The notes below the pieces were generated by a model. That model worked only from the letters and a program-made list of their open reading frames with translations, made no database searches and was not told where the DNA came from. Position numbers and translations under genes: made by a program. Shown here piece by piece: positions 51,029 to 58,525 of a stretch of 64,000 nt of DNA (position 1 is its first letter; each line of letters opens with the position of its first letter). The stretch is from Faecalibacterium prausnitzii (GTDB lineage: Bacteria; Bacillota; Clostridia; Oscillospirales; Ruminococcaceae), in the NCBI RefSeq assembly GCF_019967995.1, contig NZ_CP065377.1, positions 1,054,001-1,118,000 of the forward strand. Reading direction: 5' to 3'.

Positions 51029-51087
51029 CCCGCCTGATGTACGACACCCGCATGAGCTGGGGCATGAAGTTTGCGGGCGAGGTGTAA
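50932..51087 (+). pseudogene. C-terminal relic of an unrecognised protein
   Basis: The frame reads RILTGQDPEKVETKEVHINEY, then TDDYSRLALTRLMYDTRMSWG, and stops at 51087. Codon choice looks coding. The family is not recognised. Confidence 0.45.
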
Positions 51088-51110
51088 GCACACACCTTGC
51101 CGCAAAAGGC

Positions 51111-51139
51111 TTTTTTGCGTGCGGAGACTATGGCATACG
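51111..51139 (+). promoter_or_regulatory. Shared-design promoter of the methyltransferase gene
   Basis: TTTTTT, a 17-base spacer ending in TGG, and CATACG at 51134-51139. The leader carries CTCGGAATTTGGAGGT, nearly the same as at 15665-15700. Confidence 0.5.
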
Positions 51140-51171
51140 GAGAGCGACAACTCGGAATTTGGAGGTACACG

Positions 51172-51753
51172 ATGATAATAAAAATTGTTACAATTTCACT
51201 GATGGCAGTGTTCTACATCTGCTATTTTGCAAAGCTGATTAGTCAGAAAAAGCAAGGCATAAAGACAGACCAATTAGGAAAAGGAAAAGAGGGATTTGTC
51301 AAATTTATAGAAGTAGCTCTTAAAATAATCACATATTTGCTTCCTGTAATACAGATTATCAGTATTGTGTTTTATTCGGGAACAGCACATATTGTGTTAC
51401 AATTTACAGGAGTTGTAATAACAATGTTCGGTGTACTTGCTTTTATTGTTTCTGTTACACAGATGAAGGAGAATTGGAGAGCAGGTGTGCAAAAAGAAGA
51501 AAAGACCAATTTGGTAACAACGGGAATCTATTCTATTAGCAGAAATCCTGCATTTTTGGGTTTTGATTTAATGTATATAGGAATATTGTTTTCGTTCTTT
51601 AATTGGTTCCTTTGCTTTGCAACAGGTTTTGCAGTGGTATTTTTTCATTTACAGATAGTCAATGTAGAGGAAGATTTTTTGATAGAAGCATTCGGAAATG
51701 AGTACCTGCAATACAAATCAAAAGTATGCCGATATTTAGGAAGAAAAAGATAA
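51172..51753 (+). CDS. Isoprenylcysteine carboxyl methyltransferase-like membrane protein
   Basis: The 193-residue protein has about five hydrophobic segments and the C-terminal ICMT/PEMT signature (LVTTGIYSISRNPAFLGF, then VNVEEDFLIEAFGNEYLQYKSKV). Such enzymes methylate carboxyl groups or lipids at the membrane; the bacterial substrate is unknown. It is markedly AT-richer than its neighbours. It lies right behind the shared promoter and leader, and ends in TAAATTCCAGTTTGCCG, similar to the end of the radical SAM cassette. Confidence 0.83.
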   Translation: MIIKIVTISLMAVFYICYFAKLISQKKQGIKTDQLGKGKEGFVKFIEVALKIITYLLPVIQIISIVFYSGTAHIVLQFTGVVITMFGVLAFIVSVTQMKENWRAGVQKEEKTNLVTTGIYSISRNPAFLGFDLMYIGILFSFFNWFLCFATGFAVVFFHLQIVNVEEDFLIEAFGNEYLQYKSKVCRYLGRKR

Positions 51754-51811
51754 ATTCCAGTTTGCCGGGCAGACAGACATCTAAAAAACATGCAAAAACG
51801 AGGAAATTGCC

Positions 51812-51943
51812 ATGGTACTATATTTTTCGGGAACTGGCAACAGCCGGTATCTGGCACGGCGCATTGCCGAAGGGCTGGATATGCCGCTTTACGACCTGAA
51901 TGCCTGCATCAAGGCAGGGGATACTGCCCCGGTATCACTTTGA
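51812..51943 (+). pseudogene. N-terminal relic of an EFR1-type flavodoxin/ferredoxin protein
   Basis: MVLYFSGTGNSRYLARRIAEGL carries the flavodoxin phosphate-binding loop SGTGNS and is typical of EFR1-family starts. The frame stops after 43 codons. Confidence 0.7.
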
Positions 51944-51991
51944 AGCGCTGGAAAGGAAGCAGCAGGACGCCTGAAGGAGAGCGGAAATTAG

Positions 51992-52618
51992 ATGAAGTTT
52001 TTATACTTGCATGGGTTGGGACAAAAACCAGACAGTTGGGACAGAGTAATAAAAGAAACGAAGGTCTCAGACAGCAGCGTCTGCTTGAGTTTGGCAGAGA
52101 TGCTGGAGGACAAAGCGGCCACTTATGGGGAACTGTATGCTGCATTTTCAGGAGAGTGTGATAAGGAACATGATGAAATCGTCTTGTGCGGGCTTTCCTT
52201 GGGTGCTGTTCTAGCACTTAATTATGCGATAGACCATCCGGATAATGTAAAGGCGCTTGTGTTAATTGCGGCACAATACAAAATGCCTAAAAAATTATTG
52301 AAATTCCAGAATATGCTGTTCCGCTTGATGCCAAATGCAACGTTCAAGCAATTTGGCCTCAAAAAAGCTGATGTGATCAGCTTGTGCGGCACGATGGCAG
52401 AATTGGATTTCAAAGATTCATTATGTAAGGTGTCCTGTCCGGCATTGATCGTTTGTGGGGAAAAGGACAACGCAAACAAAAAAGCCTCAAAGGAACTTGC
52501 CAGTTATTTGAGCGATTCCCACTTCCATGAACTTCTGAAAGCAGGTCATGAAGCAAATATAGAATCTCCGGAGGAATTGGCAACAGTGTTACAGGAATTT
52601 TATGATAATGTCGAATAA
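51992..52618 (+). CDS. Alpha/beta hydrolase
   Basis: The 208-residue protein has the nucleophile elbow GLSLG, an acidic residue in the CGEKDNAN strand region and a terminal catalytic His in KAGHEANIES. It is a small single-domain serine hydrolase, and ester or lactone substrates are possible. The N-terminus KFLYLHGLGQ carries the oxyanion loop HG. Moderately AT-rich, it follows the flavodoxin relic. Confidence 0.83.
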   Translation: MKFLYLHGLGQKPDSWDRVIKETKVSDSSVCLSLAEMLEDKAATYGELYAAFSGECDKEHDEIVLCGLSLGAVLALNYAIDHPDNVKALVLIAAQYKMPKKLLKFQNMLFRLMPNATFKQFGLKKADVISLCGTMAELDFKDSLCKVSCPALIVCGEKDNANKKASKELASYLSDSHFHELLKAGHEANIESPEELATVLQEFYDNVE

Positions 52619-52650
52619 ACTACGATTCATCAAAGAAAGAGGACTGTGAA

Positions 52651-53040
52651 ATGAACATCGAAGAACGGGCGGCACAGGCTGCTGCATGGAAAGCTACTGG
52701 ACAGTGCAACTGTGCACAGGCGGTGATGAAGGCGTTTGAGGATAAGCTGCCGGTGGATGCCGACACCCTGATGAAGCTGGGCGCAGGCTATGCCGCCGGC
52801 ATGGGCTGCATGGAGAGCACCTGCGGCGCACTGATTGGCGCTGTGATGGTGGCGGGCATCGTCACCGACGGCAAGGGCACACCCCGCATTTCCAAGGAAC
52901 TGCTGCAAAATTTTCAGGAAAAGTGCGGTGCTACCATCTGCAAGGATCTGAAGGGGATGGAGAACGGCGCACCGCTGTGCCCGTGCCCGGAGTGCGTCCG
53001 CAACGCTGTTCTGGCACTGGGCGAGGTGCTGGGAGAGTAA
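52651..53040 (+). CDS. C_GCAxxG_C_C family redox protein
   Basis: The 129-residue protein has the patterned cysteines of this family: CNCAQAV, GMGCMESTCGALIGAV (the GCxxxTCGA core), CGATICKDL and CPCPECV. Members are small cytosolic proteins with a probable metal or redox role in anaerobes. ATG 52651 follows AAAGAGGAC. A phosphatase relic begins immediately after its stop. Confidence 0.82.
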   Translation: MNIEERAAQAAAWKATGQCNCAQAVMKAFEDKLPVDADTLMKLGAGYAAGMGCMESTCGALIGAVMVAGIVTDGKGTPRISKELLQNFQEKCGATICKDLKGMENGAPLCPCPECVRNAVLALGEVLGE

Positions 53041-53041
53041 G

Positions 53042-53170
53042 ATGAAGAAGATCTTGTTTGTTTGCCACGGCATTATGTGATACATACTGTGGGACCGATA
53101 TGGAATGGGTGCTATTTGATGCTCATACCGAATCGGTGTATGAAGCAGAAGTTACGCTCTATTATAATAT
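53042..53170 (+). pseudogene. Fused relics of a low-molecular-weight phosphatase and a macro domain
   Basis: MKKILFVCHGI is the phosphatase start. It runs into HYVIHTVGPIWNG, an internal macro-domain strand (compare [13 protein letters not shown] at 1406-1924), and after a shift VLFDAHTESVYEAEV, the macro C-terminus. The isochorismatase gene follows. Confidence 0.65.
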
Positions 53171-53224
53171 ACGAATTTAGTTTATTTGAATCAAAGCAAA
53201 AAGCTCAAAAAGGAGAGATTATTC

Positions 53225-53752
53225 ATGGTTTTATTGGTTGTAGATGCACAGAATGGTATCGTGGATGAACGCTTATATGAGTTCAGAAAGTTTGTTGGTA
53301 ATATCAAAAAGCTGATTGGAGCAGCTCGAGAACAAGGCATAGAAGTTATTTATGTACAGCATGATGATGGACCTGATACCGGATTCTCTATCGGGGATGA
53401 TGAGTTTGAGGTTTATTCCGAGTTTCAACCGATGCCTGATGAAAAACGGTTTATCAAGTCCGTATGCAGTGCGTTCAAAAAAGAGAGTGGTCTGCTTGAG
53501 TATCTGACTGCAAAGGAAGAAAAAGACGTGATGATTTGTGGCATTATGACTGATTTCTGTATCAATGCCACGGTAGAGGCTGGTTTTGAGCATGGCTTAC
53601 ACATGATTGTTCCTGCCTATGCAAATTCTACGCAGGACAATGAGTACATGACTAGGGAACAGGCTTACCATTACTATAATGAATTTCTCTGGCCTGAACG
53701 ATATGCAGACTGCGTACCAATGGACAGGGCATTGGAATTACTCAAAAAATGA
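53225..53752 (+). CDS. Isochorismatase-family cysteine hydrolase, copy 2
   Basis: The 175-residue paralogue of 868-1395 keeps Asp7, Lys78 and Cys112. By eye it is about 85 per cent identical in protein but uses many more A/T-ending codons (TTATTG, GTAGAT, TTATAT), so it probably came from another lineage rather than by local duplication. ATG 53225 follows AAGGAGAG. A macro-domain relic lies upstream, the reverse of copy 1 where the macro gene is downstream. Confidence 0.87.
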   Translation: MVLLVVDAQNGIVDERLYEFRKFVGNIKKLIGAAREQGIEVIYVQHDDGPDTGFSIGDDEFEVYSEFQPMPDEKRFIKSVCSAFKKESGLLEYLTAKEEKDVMICGIMTDFCINATVEAGFEHGLHMIVPAYANSTQDNEYMTREQAYHYYNEFLWPERYADCVPMDRALELLKK

Positions 53753-53829
53753 TATAGCGTAAACGGTCTTTGCTGAATACCTTTGTTACCGAAATACATT
53801 ACATAAACTTCAAGATTATGTTGCAGTAA

Positions 53830-54105
53830 ATTCAATAAATTGGTCACATGATGCAGGCCGTACTCACTGCCATCGGCGGTGGTCAGAACTACGCCGTAGA
53901 CCTTGTTGGCCTTGTAGTCCAGATCAAAACCGGAGATTTTCATCTCGTAGGTGGCATGGTGACCGTTGGTATTCAGCTCCACAGTGGTGCCCTCTACGGT
54001 GGTCTCGGTGGCGTGGACCTTGCCAAACTCCCACTTGCCGCTCAGCAGGTTATACCATGCGGTGATGTAGTAGGCAGGGGTCTCACTGAGCTTATAGTAC
54101 CGCAA
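53830..54105 (-). pseudogene. Relic of a surface-type repeat domain (possibly Tp47-like)
   Basis: The minus strand reads LSETPAYYITAWYNLLSGKWEFG to ADGSEYGLHHVTNLLN, which recalls the C-terminal domain of penicillin-binding Tp47-like proteins. There is no ribosome site and the frame then runs into unrelated sequence opposite the isochorismatase gene. Confidence 0.4.
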
Positions 54106-54110
54106 AGCCC

Positions 54111-54139
54111 TTGACCTTTTTGCCGGAGCGCAGTATACT
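54111..54139 (+). promoter_or_regulatory. Promoter of the ZIP transporter
   Basis: TTGACC, a 17-base spacer and TATACT at 54134-54139; AAGGAGGT precedes ATG 54181. Confidence 0.75.
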
Positions 54140-54180
54140 TTTTATGCGGTTAGCTGTATTTAACCACAAGGAGGTACGAC

Positions 54181-54963
54181 ATGATACAAGACGCATTCTG
54201 GGGGATTTTGATCCCCTTTCTGGGCACAAGCCTTGGGGCAGGCTGTGTATTCTTTTTGAAAAAGTCCCTGAGCGACGGCATCCAGCGCGCCCTCACCGGC
54301 TTTGCCGCCGGAGTGATGGTGGCGGCATCGGTATGGAGCTTGCTGATCCCGGCTATGGAGCAGGCTGCGGATCTGGGCAGGCTGGCATTTTTCCCGGCGG
54401 CGGTGGGTTTCTGGCTGGGCATCCTGTTTTTGCTGCTGCTGGATCATCTCATCCCGCATCTGCACCAGAACAGCTTGCAGGCCGAAGGGCCAAAAAGCCA
54501 GCTCCAGCGCACCACCATGATGGTTCTGGCGGTGACGCTGCACAACATCCCGGAGGGCATGGCAGTGGGCGTGGTCTACGCCGGGTATCTTGCCGGAACG
54601 GCTCAGATCACTGCCGCCGGGGCGCTGGCACTTTCCCTTGGCATTGCCATCCAGAACTTCCCGGAGGGTGCCATCATCTCCATGCCCCTGCGGGCGGAAG
54701 GAATGAAAAAAGGCCGGGCGTTCTGGGGCGGCGTGCTGTCCGGTATCGTAGAGCCCATCGGGGCAGTGCTGACGATTCTGGCGGCAGGCATCGTGGTGCC
54801 CGCATTGCCCTATCTGCTCAGCTTTGCCGCCGGAGCCATGCTGTATGTTGTGGTGGAGGAACTGATCCCGGAAATGTCGCAGGGGCAGCACTCCAACGTT
54901 GGCACCGTGTTTTTTGCGGTAGGCTTCAGCGTGATGATGGTGCTGGATGTGGCACTGGGGTGA
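54181..54963 (+). CDS. ZIP-family divalent metal transporter
   Basis: The 260-residue protein has about eight transmembrane segments. It carries a His-containing loop (DHLIPHLHQ) and the family metal motifs LHNIPEGMAVG and IQNFPEGAIIS, whose His, Asn and Glu residues form the transport site. It takes up zinc, iron or a similar ion. It is a single-gene unit. A DtxR-like palindrome and a promoter-terminator pair lie just downstream but face the next gene. Confidence 0.92.
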   Translation: MIQDAFWGILIPFLGTSLGAGCVFFLKKSLSDGIQRALTGFAAGVMVAASVWSLLIPAMEQAADLGRLAFFPAAVGFWLGILFLLLLDHLIPHLHQNSLQAEGPKSQLQRTTMMVLAVTLHNIPEGMAVGVVYAGYLAGTAQITAAGALALSLGIAIQNFPEGAIISMPLRAEGMKKGRAFWGGVLSGIVEPIGAVLTILAAGIVVPALPYLLSFAAGAMLYVVVEELIPEMSQGQHSNVGTVFFAVGFSVMMVLDVALG

Positions 54964-55021
54964 CGGTTGGGGGTCTTGAAAACGAAATCTATTTCGGAAT
55001 CTCCGAAAATGCCTGAACTTC

Positions 55022-55114
55022 TTGACAGCGACAACAGCAGGGCGTATTATTTTGGCAGAAGGGCCGCTGAGATGCGGCTTTTTATAGAACAAAAAGTTAG
55101 CTTTACCTAACTTT
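55022..55114 (+). promoter_or_regulatory. Promoter, early terminator and palindromic operator
   Basis: TTGACA at 55022-55027, a 17-base spacer and TATTAT at 55045-55050. The hairpin GCCGC/GCGGC with TTTTT follows at 55066-55083. The palindrome AAAGTTAG-CTTTAC-CTAACTTT at 55093-55114 resembles DtxR/IdeR-type iron operators. Confidence 0.55.
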
Positions 55115-55209
55115 CGGCACGAGGAATTGCTGGCCTGTCATCCGGTGCAGTGGGCGCATCTGGTAAAAAGCATTGCATTGTGAACGGTAAACAGAAAGAG
55201 GGTGGCATT

Positions 55210-55821
55210 ATGTCCTTTTTTGAAAACACCCGAAAGCCCGTAGGCTTTGGCGGGAAGATCATGGTTGCTATGATGAACTTTGGCCACAGCGCAATGGCGG
55301 CGTGGGGGCTGCGCTTTTTACAGCCTGCCCCGAATGCCATGGTGCTGGACTGCGGCTGCGGCGGCGGGGCGAACATCAAAACGCTGTTGAAGCTGTGCCC
55401 AAAAGGCAAAGTGCAGGGCATCGACTATTCGGCTGTCAGCGTAGAAAAAGCGCGTAAGGTCAATGCGGGTGCCATTGCGGCAGGACGATGCAACGTGCAG
55501 CAGGCAAGTGTGGCAGAACTGCCGTTTGAAGCGGAGCAGTTTGATGTGGTGACCGCCTTTGAAACGGTCTATTTCTGGCCGGAGCTTGCGCAGAATTTCA
55601 GAGAGATTTATCGAGTGCTGAAGCCCGGCGGAATCTTTTTCATCTGTAACGAAGCAAACGGTGAAACGACAAAAGACGACAAATGGACACAAATTATCAA
55701 TGGGATGACCATCTATACGGATACTGCATTGAAAGAGTATCTGGAACAAGCAGGATTCTGTCAGATCCAAAGCCACAAAAATAAAAAGGGCTGGCTTTGC
55801 GTTACGGCGCAAAAGCGGTGA
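55210..55821 (+). CDS. Class I SAM-dependent methyltransferase
   Basis: The 203-residue protein has motif I VLDCGCGGGANIKTL, motif II acidic GIDYSAVSV and QFDVVTAFETVYFW, then LKPGGIFFICNE. It is a UbiE/COQ5-like small-molecule methyltransferase. ATG 55210 follows AGGGTGG. The upstream 100 bases contain a coding-like scrap ending at about 55183 that I cannot assign. Confidence 0.87.
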   Translation: MSFFENTRKPVGFGGKIMVAMMNFGHSAMAAWGLRFLQPAPNAMVLDCGCGGGANIKTLLKLCPKGKVQGIDYSAVSVEKARKVNAGAIAAGRCNVQQASVAELPFEAEQFDVVTAFETVYFWPELAQNFREIYRVLKPGGIFFICNEANGETTKDDKWTQIINGMTIYTDTALKEYLEQAGFCQIQSHKNKKGWLCVTAQKR

Positions 55822-55953
55822 AACAGTGTAAGGAGGACGAAGCATAGGACGAAAAGAAGCGATCCGCAGTGCCTATCGTACGGTAGGCATGGCAGTCATA
55901 GCGGCGGTGCTGTCGGCAATGATGACTATTTTTCTTTACTGAGAGAGGAACCT
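55822..55953 (+). other. Short spacer with a hydrophobic coding relic
   Basis: After AGGAGGACGAAGC a frame GRKEAIRSAYRTVGMAVIAAVLSAMMTIFLY ends at 55941. It lacks a standard start codon (ATA in place), so it is probably the tail of a lost membrane-protein gene. The next gene has GAGAGGA. Confidence 0.4.
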
Positions 55954-56796
55954 ATGAAATACAAAATTGAGAAAAACACTGTACAGGAGACGCTGATCCT
56001 CCCACTGTATTCCCGGAAGCTGTGCACAGAGCTGTATCCAAACCTTTATCGGGACGAAACAGCGGTGCATCTGATCGACCAGATTGACTACGACTTTTCA
56101 GAGGCAGAGGAAAACTCCCGCAGCCTGATGCAGCGCTTTGGTGCGCTGGAGGTCGCCATGCGGCAGAATGACCTTGCGTGGGAGGTACGGAATTATCTGA
56201 AAACCCATCCCAGCGCGGCGGTGGTCAATTTGGGCTGTGGGCTGGATAACACCGGCAGAGCCTGCGACAACGGCAGATGCAAGATCTACAATCTGGACTT
56301 CCCGGATGTTATCGCCTTGCGGCAGCAGCTGCTGCCCGCCGGGGAGCGGGAGCAAAACATCCCCTGCGACCTGAAAGACCCCGCATGGTTTGACAAGATT
56401 GATGCCTCCGGCGGGGCGGTGCTTTTTGCCTCCGGGGTGTTCTATTACTTCCTGACCCGGCAGGTCCGGGATCTGGTGCAGGGGATGGCAGATGCTTTTC
56501 CCGGCGGGGTGCTGGTGTTCGATGCCGCCAACCGCACGGCGGTGAAGATGATCGCCAAAACGTGGCTCAGGACGGCGAAAATCAAAGATGTGGGAGCATA
56601 TTTCGCGGTTTCGGATGCGAAAAGCGAGTTTTCTCCATGGGACAGCCGTCTGCGGGTATCCAGCAGGGGCTATATGCTGGGCTACAACGATTTGAAAGAC
56701 CCGTCCGTCAGCGGATTTTTCCGTTTTCTTGCAAAGGTTGGAGACAACGGAATGAAAATGCAGATCGTGAAGATCGGATTTGGAGACAGACAATGA
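55954..56796 (+). CDS. Leucine carboxyl methyltransferase-like (Tcm-type) SAM methyltransferase
   Basis: The 280-residue protein has the LCM-family pattern: an N-terminal helical part (ETLILPLYSRKLC) and motif I AAVVNLGCGLDNTGRA. IYNLDFPDVIALRQ follows, then FASGVFYYFLTRQVRDLV. It is an O-methyltransferase of unknown substrate, common in polyketide-like and anaerobe genomes. Its stop overlaps the start of the GNAT piece (ATGA). Confidence 0.82.
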   Translation: MKYKIEKNTVQETLILPLYSRKLCTELYPNLYRDETAVHLIDQIDYDFSEAEENSRSLMQRFGALEVAMRQNDLAWEVRNYLKTHPSAAVVNLGCGLDNTGRACDNGRCKIYNLDFPDVIALRQQLLPAGEREQNIPCDLKDPAWFDKIDASGGAVLFASGVFYYFLTRQVRDLVQGMADAFPGGVLVFDAANRTAVKMIAKTWLRTAKIKDVGAYFAVSDAKSEFSPWDSRLRVSSRGYMLGYNDLKDPSVSGFFRFLAKVGDNGMKMQIVKIGFGDRQ

Positions 56797-57086
56797 AATA
56801 CGCAGGGATGGACAAGGAAAAGAAACCCTATATTTTCGTTGGGCTTGTCTGTGTGCGGGAGCAGTATCAGGGACAGGGCTATATGCGAAAGGTGCTGGAC
56901 CTTGCCTTTGCCGAGGGCGACCGGCTGGGCGTGCCGGTGATCCTGGAAACAGATGCAAAAAGCAAGTGCGACAAATATGTGCATCTGGGTATGAAACTTG
57001 CCGGAACACACGATCTTGGCACATATGGCAAGCTGTATGATCTGATTAAGTACCCGGAGCCGACCAAAGCAAACGGAATAGTGTGA
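56793..57086 (+). CDS. Partial GNAT acetyltransferase (C-terminal domain)
   Basis: The 97-residue product has the acetyl-CoA motif VCVREQYQGQGYMRKVLD and HLGMKLAGTHDLG. It lacks the first strands of a GNAT fold, so it looks like the C-terminal two thirds of a longer protein that was cut. The start ATG at 56793 overlaps the methyltransferase stop. Whether it is functional is doubtful. Confidence 0.65.
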   Translation: MKYAGMDKEKKPYIFVGLVCVREQYQGQGYMRKVLDLAFAEGDRLGVPVILETDAKSKCDKYVHLGMKLAGTHDLGTYGKLYDLIKYPEPTKANGIV

Positions 57087-57152
57087 GGAGAGGCGGCGCA
57101 ATGAAGAAAGAAGAAACGAAACTGGTTATCCGCTGGTGCATACGATAAAACC

Positions 57153-57199
57153 AAAGGGAGTTCTGCCCGGACCTTCGTCCGTGACGGAACTCCCTTTTT
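57153..57199 (+). terminator. Terminator after the partial GNAT gene
   Basis: AAAGGGAGTTC pairs with GAACTCCCTTT around GGACC/CGTCCGTG, followed by TT. Confidence 0.8.
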
Positions 57200-57219
57200 G
57201 ATTCGCAGAGTAAACCACT

Positions 57220-57625
57220 TCATTCCCCTTCTTTTTCGCTGTTTACGATAGCCTGCACCTTGGTGGGCAGACCATAGATGCTGATGAAACCGGTGGCATC
57301 GCTCTGCTTGTAGTCGCCGCCTGCGGCAAAGGTAGCGATGTCCTCACGATACAGAGAGTACGGCGACCAGACCCCTGCATTGATGAGGTTGCCCTTGTAC
57401 AGTTCCAGACGCACCTTGCCGGTGACATGCTCCTGTGTGGCGGTGACAAAGGCACTCAGAGCTTTGCGCAGCGGGCTGAACCACTGGCCATCATACACCA
57501 GTTCGCCAAAGGTGATGGCCAGCTCACGCTTCTTGTGGGCGGTGAGCTTGTCCAGCGTCAGAGTTTCCAGCACGTCGTGGGCTTTGTACAGGATGGTGCC
57601 GCCGGGGGTTGTAGGTTTGTCAATG
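57220..57625 (-). pseudogene. argG: C-terminal relic of argininosuccinate synthase
   Basis: The minus strand reads [19 protein letters not shown], then [49 protein letters not shown] and FISIYGLP, the ArgG C-terminus. The N-terminal two thirds and the ATP-binding P-loop are missing. The break lies next to the recurring GGGGGCCTATCTCATTTTTTG element at 57655. Confidence 0.88.
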
Positions 57626-57654
57626 ATGTGTTACACAGAGGGAGCAGAAGAAAA

Positions 57655-57681
57655 AGGGGGCCTATCTCATTTTTTGTTGTA
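57655..57681 (+). repeat. Half-terminator repeat shared with 35753-35777
   Basis: GGGGGCCTATCTCATTTTTTGTTGT is identical to the right half of the terminator at 35724-35773 with flanks. Its left arm is missing here. Confidence 0.7.
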
Positions 57682-57810
57682 AGCTGAAACTGTAATGAAT
57701 CAGATTGCAGCAAGAACAGGATACAGGAAAGTGCAGCATGCAGACAACTTCTGAACCGTTTGTCCCCGCTCATACAGTGTAGGAGGACCATAGTTTGGGA
57801 GGTGCGTTGT

Positions 57811-58497
57811 ATGCTGTTGACTCTGCTGCAATTTTTTGCCACGAAATTTCTGGTGCTGGCGCTGCATCTGGAAGCGGGGAGCTTCCCCAAGCCCCTGAGC
57901 GCGCGGGAAGAGGTCGAGACCTTTGCGGCCCTGCGGGCGGGCGACCCCACGGCGCGGGAAACGCTCATCCGGCACAATTTGCGGCTGGTGGTGCATGTGG
58001 CGAAAAAATACTACGCCCAGCCCAGCGACCAGGAAGACCTGATCTCCATCGGGACCATCGGCCTGATGAAGGCGGTGGATACCTTCGACTCTACCCGGAA
58101 GGCACGGTTCTCGACCTATGCGAGCCGCTGCATTGAAAATGAACTTCGGATGCACTTCCGGAGGGAGCGGAAAAGCGGGACCACCGTGTCGTTGCAGGAA
58201 ACGCTGGAGGCGGGCAAGGACGACACGGCGCTGACCCTCTCGGACGTGCTGCAGGACGGCTTCTGCATGGAGGACAGCTGTGAGCAGCAGGACGAGGCCC
58301 GGCGGCTGCGGCAGCTCATCGAAGGGCTTCCGGCGCGGGAACGGAAGCTGATCCTGCTGCGGTATGGCCTGGCCGGTCAACCGCCGCTGACCCAGCTGGA
58401 GACCGCAAAGCTGCTGCAGATCAGCCGGAGCTATGTTTCCCGCCTGGAGACCCACGCACTGGAACTGCTGCGGGAAGGGTGGGGCGGATGCCGGTAA
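57811..58497 (+). CDS. sigK: SigK-like RNA polymerase sigma factor
   Basis: The 228-residue sigma-70 factor has region 2 (RHNLRLVVHVAKKYY, DLISIGTIGLMKAVDTFD, FSTYASRCIENELRMHFR) and region 4 (LPARERKLILLRYGLAG, QISRSYVSRLETHAL). It is closest to sporulation sigma K/E types. The N-terminal hydrophobic run (LLTLLQFFATKFLVLALHL) recalls the pro-sequence. Region 3 is short. ATG 57811 follows GGGAGG. A copy of its second half lies at 31483-31851. If the host does not sporulate, the role would be different. Confidence 0.88.
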   Translation: MLLTLLQFFATKFLVLALHLEAGSFPKPLSAREEVETFAALRAGDPTARETLIRHNLRLVVHVAKKYYAQPSDQEDLISIGTIGLMKAVDTFDSTRKARFSTYASRCIENELRMHFRRERKSGTTVSLQETLEAGKDDTALTLSDVLQDGFCMEDSCEQQDEARRLRQLIEGLPARERKLILLRYGLAGQPPLTQLETAKLLQISRSYVSRLETHALELLREGWGGCR

Positions 58498-58525
58498 AAA
58501 TTTTGACCTTCATCGCGGAGTGCTT

